Positions 26,390-34,491 of a stretch of DNA of 64,000 bases are shown here, piece by piece (position 1 is the stretch's first letter; every line of letters begins with the position of its first letter). Location of the stretch: positions 124,001 to 188,000 of the forward strand of contig CAYJJU010000001.1 of NCBI GenBank assembly GCA_964370635.1, written 5' to 3'. The notes under the pieces are model-generated. The model did not search any database and had not been told where the DNA came from. It was given only the letters and a program-made list of their open reading frames with translations. The stretch comes from SIG603 sp964370635 (lineage in GTDB: Bacteria; Bacillota; Clostridia; Oscillospirales; Acutalibacteraceae). Both the position numbers and the translations under genes were made by a program.

Positions 26390-26418
26390 TTGACTGCTAC
26401 ATCGTTTTGGAGTATTAT
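26390..26418 (+). promoter_or_regulatory. Sigma-A promoter of the 26453 gene
   Basis: TTGACT, 17-nt spacer, TATTAT, about 35 nt ahead of the ATG. The rest of the 280-base divergent gap is AT-rich and shows nothing else clear. Confidence 0.65.
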
Positions 26419-26452
26419 AAAATTAAAAGTAAAGAGATAGGAAAATTTTATT

Positions 26453-27787
26453 ATGAAAAAGGGATTAAAGCTTGAAAAAGTCAGTAGATTTTTGAGTACT
26501 TATACTACAAGCATCAGTTTTTTCGTGCAAACCATAGTAAGCCTTGCAGTCGGAATACTGCTACTTATCAACGGCAATTTTGTGATAAATCAAGTAAGCA
26601 ATGTGCTTGCCTTGTACTTTGCCTTTATTTCGGTGCTACTTATTGTCGAATTTTTTAATGCTAAGGCAAAAAAAGATAGGGTCGACAAGGTAGTTCGGCT
26701 TGTAATTTTTATTTTTCTGATTATCATTTTAGGCATGGACTTTAACATTACCGGTCTAATTTTCCAAATTATAATGATTTTTTGGGTATCTGTGCTTGCG
26801 ATAAGCAAATTTGTGAGTTTTTTACTATACAGAAAAGAAAAAACCTCCGCCCCTATACGATATTTGTTATCCACCGCAATCAACCTGTTTTTCGCCTTTT
26901 ACTTCGGATTTAACAGCTCGGCAATAATAACTTTGTCGGCACTTTACTTGATTATTTCTTCGCTTGCTACATTTTTAGACGGGCTTTCCTCGGCCATTCC
27001 GGACCCTAAGAAAAATCGCCTAAAAAGCAAGATAAGACTAGCTCCACCAACGCTCATAGCGGCGTTTATTCCCCTAAGATTACTAAACGATGTCAACGAA
27101 TTTTTCAAAGCGAAAACCATCGACGATGAGCAGCTTTCGGTAAAAAGAGGCGATGCAAAACCCAATGTCGAGGTCTTTGTCCATGTGGCAGATAGGATTT
27201 CAGGAATTAGCGGGCATGTTGATTTAGCAATCAATGACACGGTGTACTGCTATGGAATTTACGACACCGACAGCCTAAAATTTGGCGGAACCATGGGACA
27301 TGGAGTCTTGTACACCGTCGAGGGCAAGGACAAATACATAGATTTTTGCAAGTCAAAAAACGACGAAATGCTCGTGGGTTTTGGACTAGTACTAAGCGAA
27401 GAAGAAATCAAAAAAATGCAAGAAAAATTTTCAAAAATTATGGAGCGCACCTATAAATGGGAAAGCAAATACGAAAGGGCGAAAACTTCCGAGGAAAAAG
27501 AAAAAACAGACGACTATGCAAGTCATCTGTATAAGCATACGAAGGCAAAATTTTACAAATTTAAGAAAGGTTCATATAAATATTACTGGGTTTTGGGAAC
27601 TAACTGCGTGAAATTTGCAGACGAGCTCTTGCGCGCAAGCGGTATGAACACCATTGTTTCAGGTATTGTCGCCCCCGGTACGTATTATTATTTTTTAAAC
27701 AACGAGTTTGTAAACGGCAACCCTATAGTAGTTTCACGTAACGTTTATATTAAAAAAGAAAATTTAAAATTGAAAATCCAGCCCTAA
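26453..27787 (+). CDS. Membrane protein with C-terminal His-Cys (NlpC/P60- or LRAT-like) domain
   Basis: Residues about 15-185 hold six hydrophobic helices arranged like an HdeD-type membrane domain. A soluble domain of about 240 aa follows. It begins VEVFVHVADRISGISGHVDLAINDTVYCYGIY and has GHGVLYTV, then a charged helical insert (KWESKYERAKTSEEKEKTDD) and late GTNCVKFADELLRASG. The order His (SGHVDLAI) before Cys (GTNCVKFA) fits circularly permuted papain-like proteins such as YiiX/LRAT, which suggests a thiol hydrolase or acyltransferase. This fold call is my inference. AGGAAAA precedes the ATG. Confidence 0.65.
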   Translation: MKKGLKLEKVSRFLSTYTTSISFFVQTIVSLAVGILLLINGNFVINQVSNVLALYFAFISVLLIVEFFNAKAKKDRVDKVVRLVIFIFLIIILGMDFNITGLIFQIIMIFWVSVLAISKFVSFLLYRKEKTSAPIRYLLSTAINLFFAFYFGFNSSAIITLSALYLIISSLATFLDGLSSAIPDPKKNRLKSKIRLAPPTLIAAFIPLRLLNDVNEFFKAKTIDDEQLSVKRGDAKPNVEVFVHVADRISGISGHVDLAINDTVYCYGIYDTDSLKFGGTMGHGVLYTVEGKDKYIDFCKSKNDEMLVGFGLVLSEEEIKKMQEKFSKIMERTYKWESKYERAKTSEEKEKTDDYASHLYKHTKAKFYKFKKGSYKYYWVLGTNCVKFADELLRASGMNTIVSGIVAPGTYYYFLNNEFVNGNPIVVSRNVYIKKENLKLKIQP

Positions 27788-27807
27788 AAATCGAATTTAT
27801 CGGCAAA

Positions 27808-28032
27808 ATATTAAAAGTTTTACTAAATTTTTTTCAAAAAATTTCGGGTACTTAGGGCTGAGCCCTAAGGCGTTTTCCGCAGAAAACGAAATCTTTTGCC
27901 TTAGAAGAGCATTTTTGAAGGTGAATTTTGCCCTAAAAGGGCAAAAGAGGAAAGTTTTTGCGATAGAAAAAATTTCCTTAGACCTACCCATTTGAAAAAC
28001 TTTTTTCCTAACAGAAGTTTTTCGACAGTCTA
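27808..28032. repeat. Dispersed hairpin-string element, copy B
   Basis: Matches copy A from 5498 onward in the same orientation, with one inserted base near 27901 and scattered substitutions; all the internal hairpins are kept except for one changed base in the GGAAA stem. The right end TTTTTCGACAGTCTA matches the right end of the element at 58339-58536. The left 40 bases of copy A are absent. It fills the gap between the 26453 gene and gltA. Confidence 0.75.
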
Positions 28033-28062
28033 AAATCTCAGCCAAAACGGCTGAGATTTTTT
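28032..28062. terminator. Bidirectional terminator next to copy B
   Basis: AAAATCTCAGCC and GGCTGAGATTTT arms around AAAAC, with T/A runs on both sides; serves convergent gltA and the 26453 gene. It abuts the right end of repeat copy B. Confidence 0.8.
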
Positions 28063-28074
28063 ATATCATTTAAT

Positions 28075-29442
28075 TTATCTTTCATTTATCCCCAAATAAG
28101 GTTTTGGGTTTGGTAGTGCTCTGTAGGCAGGCCTTATAATTCTTCCGCCTGTTAGCATCTCTTCAATTCTATGTGCGCACCAACCGGCTGTTCTTGCTAC
28201 GGCAAAAAGCGGAGTAAACAAGTCTTGAGGTATGCCAAGCATTCTGTATACAAGTCCTGAGTAGAAATCTACGTTTGCAGATATTACTTTGTCGCTTTTC
28301 TTTGCCCTTAAAAACGCCTCAGGCGCCATTGCTTCAATTCTTTCAAACAGTGCAAATTCTGCCTCGAATCCTTTTTGCTTTGCAAGCTCCCTTGCCTTTG
28401 TTTTGAGTATTATTGCCCTAGGGTCAGAAATCGTGTAAACCGCATGTCCCACACCGTATATAAGTCCGCTCTTGTCTCCGACTTCTTTGTTGATTATTCT
28501 TTCAAGATATGCTTCTATCTCGTCGTCATTTTCCCAGTCTTTGACATTCTCTTTTATGTCCTCCATCATGCTGTGCACTTTGTAGTTTGCACCTCCGTGA
28601 CGCAGGCCTTTTAACGAGCCTATTGCCGCTGAAATTGTCGAATATATGTCTGTTTCTGAAGAAGATAGCACCCTTGATGTGAAGGTTGAGTTGTTACCGC
28701 CGCCGTGCTCTGCATGAAGAGTTAGACATAAATCTAAAAGTCTTGCCTCTTCCTCGCTAAAACCTCTGTCTTCACGCACAGAATTAAGTATTGCCTGTGC
28801 TGTAGAGTGATCTTTTTCAAGCGGATGTAAAAACATGGTTTGTTTGTGAAAATGCCTTCTCTTAACTTGATATGCGTGAGTCATTATTGAAGGAATTTTT
28901 GCTATTAGAGAAATACTTTGAATCATATTGTTTTCTATAGACAAATCCTCTGCCTTTTCATCATAAGAATATAGTGTTAAAACGCCTCTGGCAATTTTAT
29001 TCATTAAATCTTTAGATGGATTTTTCATAATAACGTCTTCTACAAAATAAGACGGCAACTCCCTGTTTTCCCTTAATAAATCGCTAATTTGATTATACTG
29101 TGTTTCGTTTGGCAAAAATCCGAAAAGCAAAAGCCATACGGTTTCTTCGAAAGAATATCTCTTTTCTTTTGTACAACCCTCTATGATATCGATAATATTA
29201 ATCCCTCTGTATGTAAGTCTTCCCTCTTTTGCCACTCTTTCTCCGTCTTCAATCGCATAGCCATGAACATTACAAATTCTTGTAAGTCCTGCCATAACAC
29301 CTGCGCCGCTTTCGTGCCTTAAACCTCTTTTTACTTCGTATTTAATATACTCTTCTTTTGAAATTTTGTTGTTTAAAGCATATTGCTCACAAAGGTTCTC
29401 AATAACCTTTTGATCTTCGTTTTTAAATGTAGCCTGATTCAT
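28075..29442 (-). CDS. gltA: Citrate synthase
   Basis: Condenses acetyl-CoA with oxaloacetate. Family landmarks: LTYRGINIIDIIEG, the catalytic His regions LHAEHGGGNNSTFTSRV and GVGHAVYTISDPRA, GSLKGLRHGGAN, and ANVDFYSGLVYRMLGIP with the catalytic Asp. 455 aa, with an N-terminal extension typical of clostridial Si-type citrate synthases. No other citrate-cycle gene is in the window. GGAAGGG lies upstream of the ATG at 29442. Confidence 0.95.
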   Translation of the reverse strand: MNQATFKNEDQKVIENLCEQYALNNKISKEEYIKYEVKRGLRHESGAGVMAGLTRICNVHGYAIEDGERVAKEGRLTYRGINIIDIIEGCTKEKRYSFEETVWLLLFGFLPNETQYNQISDLLRENRELPSYFVEDVIMKNPSKDLMNKIARGVLTLYSYDEKAEDLSIENNMIQSISLIAKIPSIMTHAYQVKRRHFHKQTMFLHPLEKDHSTAQAILNSVREDRGFSEEEARLLDLCLTLHAEHGGGNNSTFTSRVLSSSETDIYSTISAAIGSLKGLRHGGANYKVHSMMEDIKENVKDWENDDEIEAYLERIINKEVGDKSGLIYGVGHAVYTISDPRAIILKTKARELAKQKGFEAEFALFERIEAMAPEAFLRAKKSDKVISANVDFYSGLVYRMLGIPQDLFTPLFAVARTAGWCAHRIEEMLTGGRIIRPAYRALPNPKPYLGINER

Positions 29443-29655
29443 AATAAAAACCCTTCCTTTCTCATATAATATATTGTTAATAATATATTAGCTTAAAAGG
29501 AAATTAAAGTCAAGCATTTTGCAATAATTTAATGCTAAACTTTCATTTTTTGAGTATTTTTTGTCAAAAAAGGGCGTTTTAAGCTCAAATTATGAAATTT
29601 TTGTTAAGCACTCTTTCTTTTATGGGCTAAAAATAAAAATCAAAGGAGTAGAAAT

Positions 29656-30684
29656 ATGAAAGTAAAAATAACCAAGTTTTTATTGATGTATCTGGTCATC
29701 GCCTATGTAGTACTCACCTTAATTCCAATGTCATTTGCACTGTCTGTACAAAACAAAATTAATGAGGAAGAGGCAATAAAAAATGCAGACGAGCCTAAAT
29801 TTATTGAAACCGCCGCTAAAATCGACTTAGACTACGACACTCAAAACTTTAGGCTTTTTGATGAGGCAAGTGAGACCATCGAAACGGTAAGCAGCGAAGA
29901 ATTTTTATTTTGTACCGTAATGTGCGAGATGTCGCCCGATGCGCCCGAAGAGGCATTAAAGGCACAGATGGTGGCGGCAAACACTTATTACAGTCTTTTA
30001 AGAGAAGAAAATGCCGAAAATGATTATGACATCGTCTGGAATTCGTCTTTGCCCTCAATTTATAAACCTAAGGAAGAAATATTAAATTCATGGGGTGATA
30101 AGGCGGCAGAGTATGAAGAAAAAGTAAATGTCATATACGACACCGTCAAGGACGAAAATGTCATATACGACAACAGTCTCGCCTGCACTTCATATTTTGC
30201 GGTATCAAACGGCAAAACGGAGGACGCAAAAGACGTATGGGGCGGTGAAGATTACCCGTATTTAGTGAGTGTTGCAAGCCCTTATGACGTTTTGTCGACA
30301 AATTTTACGTCACAGGTCTTACTAACAGCGGATGAAATAAAGGAAATTATGACAAGCACCTGGCCTGAGGGCAAATATGATTTTTCTCTTGATTATAAAG
30401 ACTGGTTTAGCGACGTCGTTTACACTTTAGGCGGAGGAATAAAGACTATAAAAATTTGCGGTTTTACAATTACAGGCGACGAGGCACGCAGGGCATTTGA
30501 GCTTAGGAGTTCATCGTTTGAAGTAGTTTCTTCTGAAAGTGGATTTACCTTTATGGTAAAAGGCTACGGCCACGGTGTTGGAATGAGCCAAACCGGTGCG
30601 ATGTATATGGCGCATGAGGGCGCAACTTATTTAGAGATCCTAAACTGGTATTACCCCGGCACGACGGTAGCCGAGTTCATATAA
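29656..30684 (+). CDS. spoIID: SpoIID/LytB-domain protein (stage II sporulation protein D)
   Basis: Membrane-anchored peptidoglycan lytic transglycosylase used in forespore engulfment. The N-terminal helix (FLLMYLVIAYVVLTLIPMSFAL) is followed by the SpoIID domain: VMCEMSPDAPEEALKAQMVAANTY with the catalytic Glu region, FAVSNGKTEDAKDVWGGEDYPYL, and the C-terminal GYGHGVGMSQTGAMYMAHEGATYLEIL with NWYYPGT. 342 aa is typical. The last codons and stop lie within a large inverted repeat (30668-30848). AAAGGAG precedes the ATG. SpoIID paralogues exist, so the exact role is likely but not certain. Confidence 0.9.
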   Translation: MKVKITKFLLMYLVIAYVVLTLIPMSFALSVQNKINEEEAIKNADEPKFIETAAKIDLDYDTQNFRLFDEASETIETVSSEEFLFCTVMCEMSPDAPEEALKAQMVAANTYYSLLREENAENDYDIVWNSSLPSIYKPKEEILNSWGDKAAEYEEKVNVIYDTVKDENVIYDNSLACTSYFAVSNGKTEDAKDVWGGEDYPYLVSVASPYDVLSTNFTSQVLLTADEIKEIMTSTWPEGKYDFSLDYKDWFSDVVYTLGGGIKTIKICGFTITGDEARRAFELRSSSFEVVSSESGFTFMVKGYGHGVGMSQTGAMYMAHEGATYLEILNWYYPGTTVAEFI

Positions 30685-30848
30685 TCCGAACCACGCCTAA
30701 AAACGCCCAAATTGCACCTCTAACTTTGTTATCCTCTTTGCAATACGCTAGTATTACTTCATCGTCTGCCTTGCTATAGGCACAATTTGGGCGTTTTTAG
30801 GTCTAAGGATTTTCTGGCAAACGGGTTCGGATTATATGAGCTCGGCTA
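30668..30848. repeat. Large nested inverted repeat between the SpoIID-domain gene and spoVAD
   Basis: Outer arms 30668-30692 and 30824-30848 pair over 24 of 25 bases (core TCATATAATCCGAACC). Inner arms 30696-30714 and 30783-30801 pair over 19 of 19 (CCTAAAAACGCCCAAATTG). The 3' side carries 22 extra bases between arms. The left outer arm includes the stop of the SpoIID-domain gene. It could be a long convergent terminator, or a small MITE-like insertion inside one. Confidence 0.85.
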
Positions 30849-30858
30849 GCCTGACAAA

Positions 30859-31863
30859 TCATAAAGAGCTTAGCTCAACAATATGACAAATCCCCGGTAT
30901 ACTCTCGCCCTGTTGCGACGAGGTCGGCGACATCAGTGCACCGGTTGCGCAAAATAGAATTTTACTAAAATTCCCTTTTTCAAACTCTCTTAAAATATAT
31001 CCACACAAAATTGCCGCACTGCAACCGCACCCAGAGCTTCCCGAGTGCACGTCTTGCTTTTTAATATCATACATTAAAACCCCACAGTCCTTATGATTTT
31101 CACTTATGTCAATGTCGTTACTTTTCAAGATGTCAAGCAAAAGCTCACTGCCAATAAGGCCTAAATCCCCTGTAAAAATCGCATCATAGTCATCAGGTTT
31201 TGTGTTTGTGTCGGATAAAAAATGATAAATGCTTGTGGCGGCGGCAGGCGCCATTGCAGCACCCATGTTAGCGCTATCGGTAATTCCAAGGTCGATGATT
31301 TTCCCGACATGAAGCTTAGTTAGTTTAACCCGTCCTTCTTTACCGACTATCACAGCGCCTGCACCGGTCGCCGTCCACTGGGCGGTCGGTGCGCGTTGTC
31401 CGCCATATTCTAAGGGCAATCTAAACTGTCTTTCGGCAGTGCAAAAATGTGAAGATGTGACGGCAATGCTGTTGTTTGCGGCGCCGCAGTCCACCATTAT
31501 GCAGGACAAGAGCAAGGTTTGTGCCATGGTGGAGCAGGCTCCAAACTGGCCTAAAAAAGGAATTTCAAAACTCCTCATTCCAAAAATTGAGGAGATGCAC
31601 TGATTTAGCAAATCCCCTGCAAACACCATGTCTATCTCTTTTGCATCAAGCGAGGCCTTGCGCAGTGCGATGTGCACCGCCTCGGTCTGCAGTTTAGCCT
31701 CTGCCTGCTCAAAACTCTTCATTCCAATATAGGCATCACTAATACTTTGGTCGAAATATTTTCCCAGTGGACCCTGTGCCTCTTTTTTTCCGACTATGGA
31801 GGCATAGGACACAATGGCGGGCGGACATTCGGGAATTAGCGTGTAATCACCTAGTTTTTTCAC
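30859..31863 (-). CDS. spoVAD: Stage V sporulation protein AD
   Basis: SpoVAD, a thiolase-fold protein that binds dipicolinic acid and moves it into the forespore. Family motifs: LIPECPPAIVSYASIVGKKEAQGPLG, FGACSTMAQTLLLS around the thiolase-like Cys, TATGAGAVIVGKEG, and GSSGCGCSAAILCGYIL. 334 aa is normal. The GTG start (31863) overlaps the spoVAC stop by 4 nt and is served by GGAGGTG, a coupled pair. No spoVAE follows in the usual place; a large inverted repeat and the SpoIID-domain gene stand there instead. Confidence 0.95.
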   Translation of the reverse strand: MKKLGDYTLIPECPPAIVSYASIVGKKEAQGPLGKYFDQSISDAYIGMKSFEQAEAKLQTEAVHIALRKASLDAKEIDMVFAGDLLNQCISSIFGMRSFEIPFLGQFGACSTMAQTLLLSCIMVDCGAANNSIAVTSSHFCTAERQFRLPLEYGGQRAPTAQWTATGAGAVIVGKEGRVKLTKLHVGKIIDLGITDSANMGAAMAPAAATSIYHFLSDTNTKPDDYDAIFTGDLGLIGSELLLDILKSNDIDISENHKDCGVLMYDIKKQDVHSGSSGCGCSAAILCGYILREFEKGNFSKILFCATGALMSPTSSQQGESIPGICHIVELSSL

Positions 31864-32321
31864 AGTATTTCACCTCCAAAGAGCTTAATAAAATATAGAA
31901 TAATTCCATATAAAACAGAGGCCGACACTCCAAAAACTATTACAGGGCCTGATACAAAAAACATCTTTACCGAAAGCCCTGCGACTATGCCCTCTCTTTT
32001 AAATTCCATAGCAGGCGCCACCATGGAGTTTGCAAAACCCGTAATGGGCACAAGGGTGCCTGCCCCTGCCCTTTTTGCAATTTTGTCGTATATGCCAAAA
32101 CTTGTAAGTATTGCAGAAAGAAAAATTAAAGTGACAGACACAAAAGTTCTTGCACTTTTTTCACTAAACCCAAAATAAGAATACATGTAAAAAAAAGCTT
32201 GACCTAATGTGCAAATGGCTCCGCCAAACACAAAGGCATTTATACAGTTTTTAAGGACAGGGGAGTTCGAAGATGCCCTTTTTGCAAGCTTTAAATACTG
32301 ACTTTTCGTATACATTTTCAT
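31860..32321 (-). CDS. spoVAC: Stage V sporulation protein AC
   Basis: Integral membrane component of the SpoVA channel for Ca-dipicolinate; SpoVAC of B. subtilis acts as a mechanosensitive channel in germination. Visible helices include NAFVFGGAICTLGQAFFYMY, FVSVTLIFLSAILTSFGIY and FVSGPVIVFGVSASVLYGIILYFIKLFGG. GAGTLVPITGFANSMVAPAMEFKREGIV is the family signature. 153 aa is typical. A possible sigma-G promoter lies upstream. Confidence 0.95.
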   Translation of the reverse strand: MKMYTKSQYLKLAKRASSNSPVLKNCINAFVFGGAICTLGQAFFYMYSYFGFSEKSARTFVSVTLIFLSAILTSFGIYDKIAKRAGAGTLVPITGFANSMVAPAMEFKREGIVAGLSVKMFFVSGPVIVFGVSASVLYGIILYFIKLFGGEIL

Positions 32322-32358
32322 AAATTATACCACCGCTTAAAATTGATTTCATTTGATA

Positions 32359-32388
32359 TATTTTGTGAAAATTTTCACTTATTATGCA
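32359..32388 (-). promoter_or_regulatory. Possible sigma-G type promoter of spoVAC-spoVAD
   Basis: Minus strand TGCATA, 17-nt spacer, CAAAATA, close to the sigma-F/G pattern (gyATA / CATnnTA). One base of the -10 differs from consensus. Ends 38 nt before the spoVAC ATG. Confidence 0.4.
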
Positions 32389-32412
32389 AAATTTATTTTA
32401 AGCTTTAAAGTA

Positions 32413-32441
32413 TTGACACAGGACATGCTTAGGGTTATAAT
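32413..32441 (+). promoter_or_regulatory. Consensus sigma-A promoter of the DtxR-family gene
   Basis: TTGACA, 17-nt spacer, TATAAT: a perfect match. CTTAGGGTTATAATTTAA overlapping the -10 weakly resembles a DtxR box, so self-regulation is possible. Confidence 0.85.
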
Positions 32442-32472
32442 TTAAATATAAATATAACGTGGGGTGAAAGTC

Positions 32473-32841
32473 ATGAAAATTTTGGAATCTTCTGAAAATT
32501 ATTTAGAGGCAATACTCGTAATTCAAAATAGAAAAGGCTCTGTGAGGGCCGTCGATATAGCAAACGAGCTTAGCGTTACAAAGGCAAGCGTAAGCGTTGC
32601 TATGAAACATCTTAAAGAAAACGGATATATTGAAGTTAACAGTGACAACAACATAAAGTTGCTTGAAAGCGGAAAGCTCATAGCAGAGGAGATGTATGAG
32701 CGACATGTTTTTTTGACAAACGCACTTGTTAAAATGGGCGTTTCAGAAGGCGTTGCCGAAATTGATGCCTGTAAAATAGAGCATGTGCTAAGCCGTGAAA
32801 CATTTATCGCACTTAAAAATTATTTTAAAGATAAAGATTAA
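32473..32841 (+). CDS. DtxR-family metal-dependent repressor, iron-type ligands
   Basis: Winged-helix metalloregulator of the DtxR/MntR family (122 aa, short form without SH3 domain). The helix-turn-helix is RAVDIANELSVTKASVSVAMKHL with the wing GYIEV. At the metal site the motif CKIEH matches DtxR C102-x-x-E105-H106, where MntR has Glu for Cys, so iron sensing is favoured. His in YERHVF corresponds to H79. The position of DtxR M10 (MntR D8) is Asn here, which is unusual. GGGGTG precedes the chosen ATG at 32473. It may control the feo operon at 41.6 kb. Confidence 0.88.
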   Translation: MKILESSENYLEAILVIQNRKGSVRAVDIANELSVTKASVSVAMKHLKENGYIEVNSDNNIKLLESGKLIAEEMYERHVFLTNALVKMGVSEGVAEIDACKIEHVLSRETFIALKNYFKDKD

Positions 32842-32854
32842 TCATAAAAAATAT

Positions 32855-32895
32855 AAACCCTCAAAAAGCCAGATGACTTTTTGAGGGTTTTATTT
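32855..32895. terminator. Bidirectional terminator
   Basis: AAACCCTCAAAAAG and CTTTTTGAGGGTTT arms (14 bp, perfect) with T/A runs, between the convergent DtxR-family and pilin-like genes. Confidence 0.9.
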
Positions 32896-32898
32896 TAA

Positions 32899-33501
32899 TT
32901 ATTCGCCTATGCCGACTGCTAATCCAAGCTCTATCCACTTGTTTACGTCGCCATTGCCAGCCCATGTCGCAAGCACAACTTCACCTGTTGTTGTGCTAAT
33001 GTGAAAGCCCAGTGCCGCCTCTTTTGCAAGATTTGATTTAGGATAACCTAAAAAAGATGCGTATCCCGTGCCTAAATTTCCGTAATCACTTGCAGGGTTT
33101 GCCGTTTCTCCAAGCATGCTAATCAATGCCTCGGCATAAGCTTTTAGCGCATCCTCATCTGTAAGTTTAGTTAACTCTCCTTCTTTTGAAAATGTAGAGC
33201 TCCGCATTGGAGTGCGAACAAGAACCAAGCCCTCGTAATCATTTTTTTCGGCGTCGGCTCCTGCTGTCCACAAAACTTCAACATAATATCCGGGAGGTAT
33301 TGACTCCGACGATGAAATCGCCGCAATTGTCGATGCGTCCACAATGGTATTTGCTACCGCTAAATCAGAAGTTTGTCTTGACTCTTCAATAAATTTTACG
33401 TACTGAGGCAAAAGAACCGCCGATAAAACTGCAATTATTGCAATTACTATTATTAGTTCAACCATAGTAAAGCCTTTATTGTTTTTTAAACTCTTTTCCA
33501 C
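32899..33501 (-). CDS. Type IV pilin-like protein with N-methylation signal
   Basis: Prepilin-like protein. The class III signal is KNNKGFTMVELIIVIAIIAVLS: cleavage after the Gly, Phe at +1, Glu at +5 and a hydrophobic helix. A globular C-terminal domain of about 165 aa follows, ending WIELGLAVGIGE. The GTG at 33501 is the likely start because AAGGAG is 8 nt upstream; an in-frame GTG at 33522 is possible. No pilus ATPase, prepilin peptidase or platform gene is in the window, so export and assembly would depend on genes elsewhere. It could also be a pseudopilin used for DNA uptake or secretion. Confidence 0.85.
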   Translation of the reverse strand: MEKSLKNNKGFTMVELIIVIAIIAVLSAVLLPQYVKFIEESRQTSDLAVANTIVDASTIAAISSSESIPPGYYVEVLWTAGADAEKNDYEGLVLVRTPMRSSTFSKEGELTKLTDEDALKAYAEALISMLGETANPASDYGNLGTGYASFLGYPKSNLAKEAALGFHISTTTGEVVLATWAGNGDVNKWIELGLAVGIGE

Positions 33502-33518
33502 AATGTATTCTCCTTGTC

Positions 33519-34328
33519 TCACTTTGAATGAATTGAGAGTTGTGGGAATGGTATTTCTATGCTGTTTTCATCAAAACACTTCTTGACTGTTTCTTGCATA
33601 TCAAAATATACACTCCAGTAATTATCGCACAACGTCCACACTTGTACAACTATTTCTACACTGCTGTCGTTTAACTTTCCAACAGCCACTACATACTCGG
33701 GCTCTTTTAAAATGAGCTCGTTTTTTGTTATGATGCCTCTTACAATCTCTTTTGCCTTATCTATATTAGATGAATAGGCAATGGAGTATGACAAGTCTAT
33801 TCTTCTGTATTTTTGCGAGCTGTAATTTACGACTATGTCCGAAATCATTTTAGAATTTGGAACAATAATTTCTTTATTATCGGGAGTTACAAGTTTTGTG
33901 TTTAAAACGTCGATGGTCTTAACCGTGCCTGTAAAGTCACCAATAAATAAAAAATCACCTGCTACAAATGGCTTTGAAAAAATTACCTGTATTCCGCTTA
34001 CAAAATTCCCAAGACTTCCTTGAAGCGCAAAACTTGCGGTAAGTCCCACAGCACCGAGTGTGGTTATCATGCTGTTTATTTCTATAAGTTGTCCGAGCGC
34101 CGAAAAAATTACCACTATCATAAACACGACTCTTAAAACCGAGGCGATAAAGCTTACGGCAGTTTTATCGAGTTTATCCGTTTTAAGCAGTGATTTTTTT
34201 ATTTGATTTACAATAAATTTGCTAAGCCAAAAACCTATTACGAGTATGGCAAGTGCCACGGCAAATTTAAGCCCCGAGGCTATAAGCCAGTTTACTAAAT
34301 TGTCAAAAAATACTTGAGCCGTATCCAT
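33519..34328 (-). CDS. Small-conductance mechanosensitive channel (MscS family)
   Basis: Turgor-relief channel. Three N-terminal transmembrane segments are visible. The third, pore-lining helix is GAVGLTASFALQGSLGNFVSGIQVI with the small-residue pattern of the family. The beta domain (PFVAGDFLFIGDFTGTVKTIDVLNTKLVTPDNKEIIVPNSKMI) and the C-terminal alpha/beta domain follow. 269 aa is normal. The ATG at 34328 follows GGAGAG; a start 12 nt upstream is possible. Confidence 0.95.
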   Translation of the reverse strand: MDTAQVFFDNLVNWLIASGLKFAVALAILVIGFWLSKFIVNQIKKSLLKTDKLDKTAVSFIASVLRVVFMIVVIFSALGQLIEINSMITTLGAVGLTASFALQGSLGNFVSGIQVIFSKPFVAGDFLFIGDFTGTVKTIDVLNTKLVTPDNKEIIVPNSKMISDIVVNYSSQKYRRIDLSYSIAYSSNIDKAKEIVRGIITKNELILKEPEYVVAVGKLNDSSVEIVVQVWTLCDNYWSVYFDMQETVKKCFDENSIEIPFPQLSIHSK

Positions 34329-34431
34329 TTTACTCTCCATTTCCGCCGTCTCAACGGCATTAAAATTAACTTAATTTAATAAAATAATAATAACATAATT
34401 TTACAAATTTGCAATACTTTTTAATTTTGTT

Positions 34432-34459
34432 TTGCATTTTTAAAAATTTGTGGTAAAAT
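34432..34459 (+). promoter_or_regulatory. Sigma-A promoter of the MORN-repeat gene
   Basis: TTGCAT, 16-nt spacer, TAAAAT, ending 32 nt before the ATG at 34492. Confidence 0.65.
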
Positions 34460-34491
34460 GTAAATATATAGCATCGAAAGGACGGATATTT

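Noticed and set aside
27797..28045. 82-codon minus-strand frame
   Set aside because: It covers repeat copy B; the same region in copy A has a different reading because of an indel.
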